In this document: positions 57,101 through 64,000 of the stretch, piece after piece
Position numbering within the stretch: the stretch's first letter is position 1
Layout of the letters: each line of letters begins with the position of its first letter
DNA from: Gavia stellata
Lineage: Eukaryota; Chordata; Aves; Gaviiformes; Gaviidae
Direction of reading: 5' to 3'
Assembly (NCBI RefSeq): GCF_030936135.1
Contig: NC_082598.1
Span: 8,684,687 to 8,748,686, forward strand
Length of the DNA stretch: 64,000 bases
Notes under the pieces: model-generated
What the model was told of the DNA's origin: nothing
What the model saw: only the letters and a program-made list of their open reading frames with translations
Databases searched by the model: none
Made by a program: the position numbers and the translations under genes

Positions 57101-57825
57101 CTATATGGTCTACTAAAGCTTGTCTATGTCCAATGTAAGAACAATATTTAAGAAATACCTTTTTAATTATATTTTTTCAGATTTCCATACCAATAATGAC
57201 TATGCTGCAAAGGATTCTTGAGTACCATGTGTCTTACAAAAGCAGCACGTGCTCAGACAGTGCAGGAAAAAGCTAAATACTTTTATTCAGGACTCTGATC
57301 CTAAACACACCCTAACTAACTGAATTTGTTTTTTGCTGCTTGCTGATGTACAATGTAGTAATAAACCATGTGAATAAAATGGAGGAATTATTGTCATCAG
57401 CCCCTTGCAAAAGCTGTAATTTTGCTTGGGTAGATGCCCTATTACAAGAGATGTGACTATACCTCACTACTGACTTTAAGGGGTTGGGAACGAAGAAACT
57501 TGCAAATGACAGACTCGCCTTAAAGGATAGGTGTCTTAATTAGTAAGGTTATAACATTAACTGTGGAAAGTGTAATATCAACAATTAACTTACTAGACCC
57601 CTAACAAAAGCAGAGGGGCTGTGCAGTGCTGCATTTAGATGTTTTCAGAGTCTTCTGAGATATAACTTTTCATATGAAGATTTTCAATACTTTTAAAACT
57701 TCTTTTGAAGCTGTTAATCTTTGCTAGCCAGTGCCAGGCTTCCAACTTCTTTGATTATCTGAAAGTGCATCTGGCTGACCACACCCTCTCATTCATGCTG
57801 CGATGTTGTATGTGTTGATGTTCTA
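54107..57825 (+). other. TACC3: TACC3 intron 1
   Basis: Runs from the presumed non-coding exon 1 donor to the exon 2 acceptor. Apart from the G-rich repeat at its start and GC-rich sequence to about 55100, it is AT-rich and I see no gene or transposon in it. Introns 58292-60712, 61811-63013 and 63105-63559 likewise show nothing recognisable. Confidence 0.6.
54180..54830 (+). repeat. G-rich degenerate minisatellite in TACC3 intron 1
   Basis: Degenerate units built on GTGAGTTTGGG, GGTGTGGGGCTGGG and CTCGGGGACCCC recur from about 54180 to 54800. The clearest two copies are about 60 bp apart (around 54215 and 54275). The plus strand (TACC3 sense) carries very many runs of three or more G. Confidence 0.75.
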
Positions 57826-57827
57826 GA

Positions 57828-60800
57828 ATGAGTCTGCAGATTTTAAATGCAGAAAATGGAGAAAACGGAGGAAACATCAATGATGATCTAACAGCGGAAG
57901 ACTGTGGCTTTTTCTTCGCACTACCGGAACCTACAGGGAGACCTTCTATTCTACGCCTGTCCCAGAAAGAAAACTTGCCACCAAAAAGCGTGGCAAAAGC
58001 TATGAAGGTAAACTTTTGCTTTTGTATTGATTATATTCTTTTGCCTTCTATGATGTCTGCTACTGAATGCATATGCTATTTGGAGCTTGAAAATATTGTG
58101 GTGTTTATGTTCTTCCTTTTTCTTCCCCCTGCCCCTTTCTTAAAGGTAACCTTTCAAACTCCTCTAAGAGATCCTCAGACTCGAAAAATCTTAAGTCCGA
58201 CTATGTCGGACAAACTTGATACTACATTCACGCTTGATGATTGCAGTGAGGCCTTGGTGGATGATCTTTTATCTGCACCTGTCAATGTTGAGTAAGTAAC
58301 ATGTTCACTGCTAGTAGTATTAGCAATGTGGGACATACTCAAGTTAATTTTTCCCCATTATAAACCTGTATGGTTAAAATGTAATTTTGTATTTTATAAC
58401 AAGATGTAAACTGCACAAAAGGACCAAAATTAATGCTGACTTTGTATGAACTCTTTTTCAAAGATAAAATTTTCTTAAAAGTAATGACAGTTATCTTGGT
58501 TGTAATGTTGAATACTGAACTCTATTTTTGCCTACTCAGTAACTGATTTCATAGAGGTGACTTATGATATGGATAAATAGTTTAAGAGAAAAGAGATGTT
58601 AGGCAAAACGTACAAAACCGCTTCCTATAATAAGGTTTTCATGTGAGACTATAGCTATTCTGAAGCTAATCCTTAAAGCTAAGCCTTAATTTCTTCTCTT
58701 GTATGTTAAGTACAGTTTTATCTCTTAAGATTTTTCTCCTTAAGATGCATCTTCTGAAGGGTTAGCTTGAATTGACACCTTGAGTCAATGAGTATTAAGA
58801 TTAAAGAATATTTAGCAACACAAAGTGAATATAACATCAATCCCAAGCATGAACAAGTTTGTGCGCCTTTACAGTCTAGCGGCTTGGGTCTCAGTGGTTT
58901 ATGGTAGCTGTGTAGAGAAGGGCATAAAAGTCTACAGTGTTCCAGTTAGAGGTTTTGCAACTCTGCTTTACTAGAAATATTGTTATAATGGTATAATAAT
59001 GTTATGACAATGTTATTTAATAGGCCTCAATGCATATTTTAGTTACTGACTTTTTTAGCCCCTTTTTAAACTTGTGTAAATATGACATCTATAATTCCCA
59101 GTGGCAAGAAGTCTCAATCTTAGCTTTGTCTTCTGCAAGAAAATACGTCCTTTTGCTTGTTTTTAACTACCCAATACTTTCATTTGACCCCTATTCTTGT
59201 TTTTGGGAAGGGTAGAAGGGAAGAAGATGGGAACACTTAAATGTTCTTCAAGTGTATAGATTTTCTTCAACTCTTAACTTGCATGTATACTCTAGAAAAG
59301 TACTTCTGAGATAGCCACTGCAATTAAAAGGCTTAATTGTATTTATGCCCCAAACTTACTGCTCACACAAATAAATGAAGATTTAGTACATACAAGGTTC
59401 AATTGAGTTAAAAGAGCTAGCACTGAATTGGTTTTCGTTAGGGCATAAGTACGTGTCAAGATACAGCTTCTACTGCACATGTCCTTTCTACTTTTAAAAT
59501 GTAAGCATTTGTTTGTAGCAAATAAGCTAAAGGACTGGGTGTTGCTGAAGGGTGTCACTTTTGACTAGTCTCAAGGAATTAAGTTTCAAGCAGGTGTCTC
59601 CCTCTCGACTGGCATTTATTAGGTTAAGCACTGAAGGAGAATGGGAGGGGCCTGAGTAGTTGAACAAGCCTGGGGCTGAACTGTTGCAGGGAAGAGGCAC
59701 TCAAACCGGGTGAGAAGGACTTCCTGAACTCTTATCTCCCGCCTTTGCTTTCGGGTTTATCAAAGTGGTGTTTTTAGTGAGTGGCTTTTAATCGTGTTCT
59801 GTTCTACAGCAGATATGGATGGCACATAGAAATAATAACTTTACGAAGGGACAAAACAATGGGAGGAAATCCTGTTTCAGGAAGTAATGGCTTAACTCTC
59901 TGTAGTCTGAGGCTAAGCCTCAAAAGTTGAGTAGAGCTTGGGGAAATAAAGTGGAGGGCGATAACTTGTAGAATACTTAGCAATAGTGAGTACACAAACT
60001 CTCTTTAACCTGTTTCTTTTGCTATAGAATCTTATCTTTCTTTTACTGGAGAAGTACTTTCTTTTTTACTACTTCGCTCTTCAGATCTGCTGTTGTACAG
60101 AGTTTATTGTACCTGAAGTCCAGGTTCTGTTTTGGTATGTGGGCCCTCATAGACGAAATGCTGGTGCATACTTTCAGGGGAAAAATAACTGCCAGAATGA
60201 CTAGACAAAGTAATGACTAGAATGGGAGAACCAAGCTCAGTTTGGTCCTAGACTTGTGAGTCTGTCATGACTCATAGATGAATCCACATGAAGATGTACT
60301 ACTAGTCGTGCCTGTGTTTGAGCTGCTTACTATTAATAACTCCTCCTAAACAATGTATATTTCACTATCTAGTGAAATGGAAATCTCCATATGCTGTAGT
60401 GAGTAGAGCAGTCTCCGGTGATGACTGGTGTAAGGTAACGTAGCTGTGTAGAACAGATAGCTTAAGAATACTGACTAGCTTCAAGGATTGATCTCCTTAT
60501 AGTTCGTATGTACTACAGCTCATAACTTCTGACTGTTTAGCTGGCAACTGAATTCTTGCTGTTAATGATATTCTTTCGCTGTCAGCTGCCTTATGTCAAA
60601 TCAGATTACTCTGAGCATGCAAAGCTACTTGTGCAAATATCTTTCTAAAGATGATTTCAAATGATGTCTAAAAAAAGCCATAGCATGTGTGATCTCTTTT
60701 TTTTAAATGCAGCACACGTCAACAAGAGACTGATGCTGAAGCAAACAATACAGTGATAAATACACAAATGCCAGAGAAGGCCAGCACAACTCCTTACCCA

Positions 60801-63752
60801 GATGATGAGATGCCAGTGAAAAGTCGAGGTTCCTACAATCTTGATTTTGATAACTTAAATGACATCAATCCTTTTCAAAGTTCAGTGCAGTTGCAGCATT
60901 CTCCTGGAAATCTGCAAAAGGCTCCTGTCAGAGTATCTAGCAGCCCTGAGAAAACTTCTGAAAAAAGTAATGATTCTCTTCTGCTGGATGATACAGCTCC
61001 TTTTGCTTCAGCCACAGCAAGTACAGAGCGCTCAAGTGAAGAGGAGAAGACTCTTTTCTGTGGAAAAGAACCTGTATTGAGAGAGTTGGAGCCTAAAAAA
61101 TCCAAGATGTCCCCTAAGCAAGCAATCAGAGACTCTGTGCAGGATGTGAAGTCTGCTTCCACAGATGTGACCCAAATTGATAATTCAGTGGGATTAGCAG
61201 AAGCACCTGCACCACCTGTACAGTTATCTGGCAACTTAGGTCCCAGTAGTTCTGATGTAACTAATTCTTTTAAAACTGGGGAATCGAAGCTGCAGAACGA
61301 TTCAGTAGCAGAAAAAGCCTCTGCAGAAGAGTTGAAGCCTGCAGAAGAGCTGGCCATCTCCAAAGGGGTACCTGCAGAAAAGCCTGGTGTCACCAAGGCT
61401 GGACCGGTAAAACTGGAGTTTGACTTTGATAATACCATGGCTAGAAAGCCACCTCCTAAGAAACTAGGTAAAAGACCTGGAATTAAGCCACCTTCCAAAA
61501 AAATTCCTGTTACCAAAACAAAAACAGAGAATATTGAAGTGCAAAATAAAAGTAATGTGGAAGATGAAATTCCTGTTCCCAAAGCATCTTATAAGTTTGA
61601 CTGGGACAAACTTGATGATCCAAACTTTAATCCATTTGGAGGAGGCTCTAAAATTTCCAGCTCCCTCAAGTGTTCTAAACCTAGCCTTCAGAAAGTTCAC
61701 CTGCAAGAGGAGCAGGATAGTACTTCATCAAGAAGGGAGCCTCTTTCAGTGGAGCAGCACAACAGACCAAGTACCTGTGAAACTCTTGAGAAAAGAGAAC
61801 CCCAAAATCCGTAAGTAAATCTGTAGCTGAATGTAGAAACACCTTGAACTCATGTGAGGGAAAGATAGTTAGAGGGTATCTTTAACTAGTTCGTTCCTAC
61901 CTCCTCCGTTTCCTCCCTCTGAGGTTGGCTGTGTCAATTGCACTTTGTAGCCTTTAAAACAGTATGTTGCAACAGCAAAGATCTCATTGGGGAAACCATG
62001 CGGAGGTGACTAGCTCTGGGCAAAAGGTGTTCTTAAATCTGGAGGAGTGAGAGGCAACAGGCTTATATGTGAAGAGCATTACATTAGTACCTTGGTCAAG
62101 TGTCGCTTTCCCCACTCCTCCAAGATTAGAGTAAAATGTGGAGAATCAGCTGACTGCTGCTGTCTTTCAAAAAAACAGGTAAGTGGGCGGCAGTGTTGCA
62201 CATCATGCAGCGTGTGAGGGGACTAGGCAATTCTGTTACCTGCTTAGTGTGTTGGCTGAACTCTTGAGGTGCTGTTTCTTCCTTGTGTGTGCTTGGTATC
62301 TGAAGGCTCTCTCCAATAAAAAGGCCTGTCACTGAAGTTGCATTTTTTTTTGGCACCACATAAAGCTTTTTATTTGAGAATCTGAGATTTTGTGTTGCCT
62401 TTCCTAGAAAGTCTAACTATTAAAATGTCAGCATATAGGTAGCCAGGTGCTTACCAGAACTAGACTGGCACAAGCTGTTCATTTGACAGAAATGTTTGCT
62501 CTCTTGCTCCCTGTGTAATGTGATCAGCTACTGTTTACCAAGATGAAAAGTTAAGTTTGTCCTGTTAGCAGTAACTAAAGTATTGGACTTCATTAGAGAA
62601 GTTTTGTGCTTTACACCAATAATCACTGCATTACTTTGGGAAGAGTAGCAGGCTGCTTGTAATTCTGTTCTTAATTAAACAAAAAGCCTATCTTTAATTA
62701 AAAAAAAAATGAGCTTAACAAATGGAAGTAAGAGAACAGTGTTAAGTGAATAGGAATAAGTGATACTGTTGTGACTTTCTGCTTCCCATATAACACTGCT
62801 TCTGATGGAGGGAGAGCTTTCTGTCATTTAAGTTGTCACCAGGCAAGACAGTGAATTTACATCCCCACCCTCTATAAAGCTTCCTGTACTGTGGCGGTAG
62901 AAACTCTCAAAGAAGCTTACTTTGTTCAATGCTTCGGTATATCTGGTAATATAGAATTCAGAACTGTCTGTGTGACTTGGATTTTGATTTTTTTTTTTCT
63001 TTATGGAAATCAGCAAGCAGAGTGTGGTAGAAGACAAGCCAAGAACTCAAGAAGACAAGCCAGGAGTTCAAGCAGAAGCTGAACTTCCAGGAGAGATAGT
63101 CATGGTAAAGTATAGGAAAGATAGTCAGTTTTTACAAAGTGTTCCATGAAACAGAGTTCTTTGACTTAACCTTGTCAAACCCGCATTTGATATTTTTGTC
63201 TAAGTATTAGTGTTTTTATGCATCTTTAGCAGCTCTAGAATGAATATCGACTGTGCAGACTTGTCTTTTGAAGGTAACATCAGAGACAGCCAAATTGTTA
63301 ACTTGGTATTTAGTATCTTTTTTTGATCAGGCAGTCACATATAAGGACAAACATAAGGGTGTGGACTCTAAAAAAGTGACTCCTGTATAATATGAGCTGT
63401 ACTCAGTGTTGGTAGTTTAGTTTCTACGCCTGTTTACTCTTGGTTTATTATGCTGGCTGCCCAGCTAGTTTATGAAAAACCAATTTGATCATTATTGTGA
63501 TTTTCATTGCATTTAAATCATTATTTTAACAGTAAAAAGGATTGTGTTTTTCTCATCAGGAGAAGCAAATGAGCCCATCTAAAATGTCTCCAGCTAATGT
63601 CCCCCCTCAAGATAATTTGGTTTCTGCTGACAGTGGAAGAAAGTCAATGTCTGCAGAAGAAATTAAACCTAGTTCCCACAGAACTGAAATAACAGCAGAT
63701 GAGCAGACAGCTAACACTGAACCTGAAGAGCTCTTCAGACCATCATCAGAAG
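57828..63752 (+). CDS. TACC3: TACC3, transforming acidic coiled-coil protein 3 (5' part)
   Basis: TACC3 acts at the mitotic spindle with clathrin and ch-TOG/XMAP215. In-window coding exons: 57828-58007, 58146-58291, 60713-61810, 63014-63104, 63560-63752. They give about 569 codons with consistent phases (0, 2, 2, 0, 1). The start MSLQILNAENGENGG matches human MSLQVLN. LRLSQKENLPPKSVAKAMK and VTFQTPLRDPQTRKILSP are strongly conserved. The large exon 4 carries SDP-type motifs: GSYNLDFDNLNDINPF (about residues 148-163), PVKLEFDFDN (about 340) and ASYKFDWDKLDDPNFNPFGG (about 399-418). The C-terminal TACC coiled coil lies beyond the right edge. The ATG lies two bases after the exon 2 acceptor (TTCTAG|A). 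The gene is transcribed away from TMEM129. Confidence 0.95.
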
Positions 63753-64000
63753 GTAAGGGCATTTCTTTAGAACAGACTGAAAAGATAGTGTTACAATAAC
63801 TTCTGTGTATGTACTTCTCTACTTCAGTTTTGGCATTGATTCTAGTTTTGTCTCTCATCTCGCTCTTCTGAAAGCACTGTAAAACCTACAATGACTAGCA
63901 GGGTTGGGAAATGTACCTAAGCATATTTCTAACTTTCTCTGGATTAAGCTAAATTCAAAAAGCTGGCTATTAGCATTCAGCTGCCTGGAAGGGTGAAATT

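Noticed and set aside
1-64000. Histone mRNA stem-loops, tRNA or CRISPR-like arrays
   Set aside because: Looked for because of SLBP and the task; no histone stem-loop, tRNA-like fold or spaced repeat array was recognised by eye.

Overview
This looks like an avian nuclear chromosome segment. It carries CR1 LINEs with the typical avian 3' end, avian ERVK-type LTRs, a fossil of the avian R2 LINE, and the vertebrate gene order SLBP - (SLBP2) - TMEM129 - TACC3 known from human 4p16.3. Genes are intron-rich and each starts in a CpG island. All exon coordinates were read by eye from splice signals, phase and family similarity.

Layout. (1) 1-8.3 kb: SLBP, minus strand, complete coding sequence in 8 coding exons (274 aa). 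(2) 8.35-14 kb: no gene seen. (3) 14-29.7 kb: a second, diverged SLBP paralogue (SLBP2-type), minus strand, with its own CpG island. Its five recognisable coding exons cover the RNA-binding domain. Downstream lies an unexpected run of extra exon-sized cassettes that resemble SLBP exons 2 and 3, all phase 2-2; most are open and the last ones are decayed. (4) 30-34.7 kb: no convincing gene, one orphan exon-like frame. (5) 34.7-50.9 kb: TMEM129, minus strand, complete in 4 exons (362 aa). Its 12-kb third intron holds a broken class I (HERV-I-like) endogenous retrovirus in antisense orientation, which holds a 5'-truncated R2 retrotransposon, two CR1 pieces and an ERVK-type solo LTR. (6) 51-53.7 kb: spacer with a solo LTR with clean 4-bp target duplications. 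(7) 53.7-64 kb: TACC3, plus strand, promoter plus the first five coding exons; the gene runs off the right edge.

How the genes relate. SLBP binds the 3' stem-loop of replication-dependent histone mRNAs. The SLBP2-type copy keeps the RNA-binding surface but lacks the small exon carrying the cyclin-docking motif, which fits an oocyte-type, non-cycling paralogue. TMEM129 is an ER E3 ubiquitin ligase. TACC3 is a mitotic spindle protein with a CCAAT plus CHR-like promoter. TMEM129 and TACC3 are divergently arranged about 3 kb apart.

The most unusual items are the R2 copy sitting outside ribosomal DNA with a 22-bp near-identical target-site duplication, and the array of SLBP exon-2/exon-3-like cassettes behind the SLBP2 RNA-binding exons.
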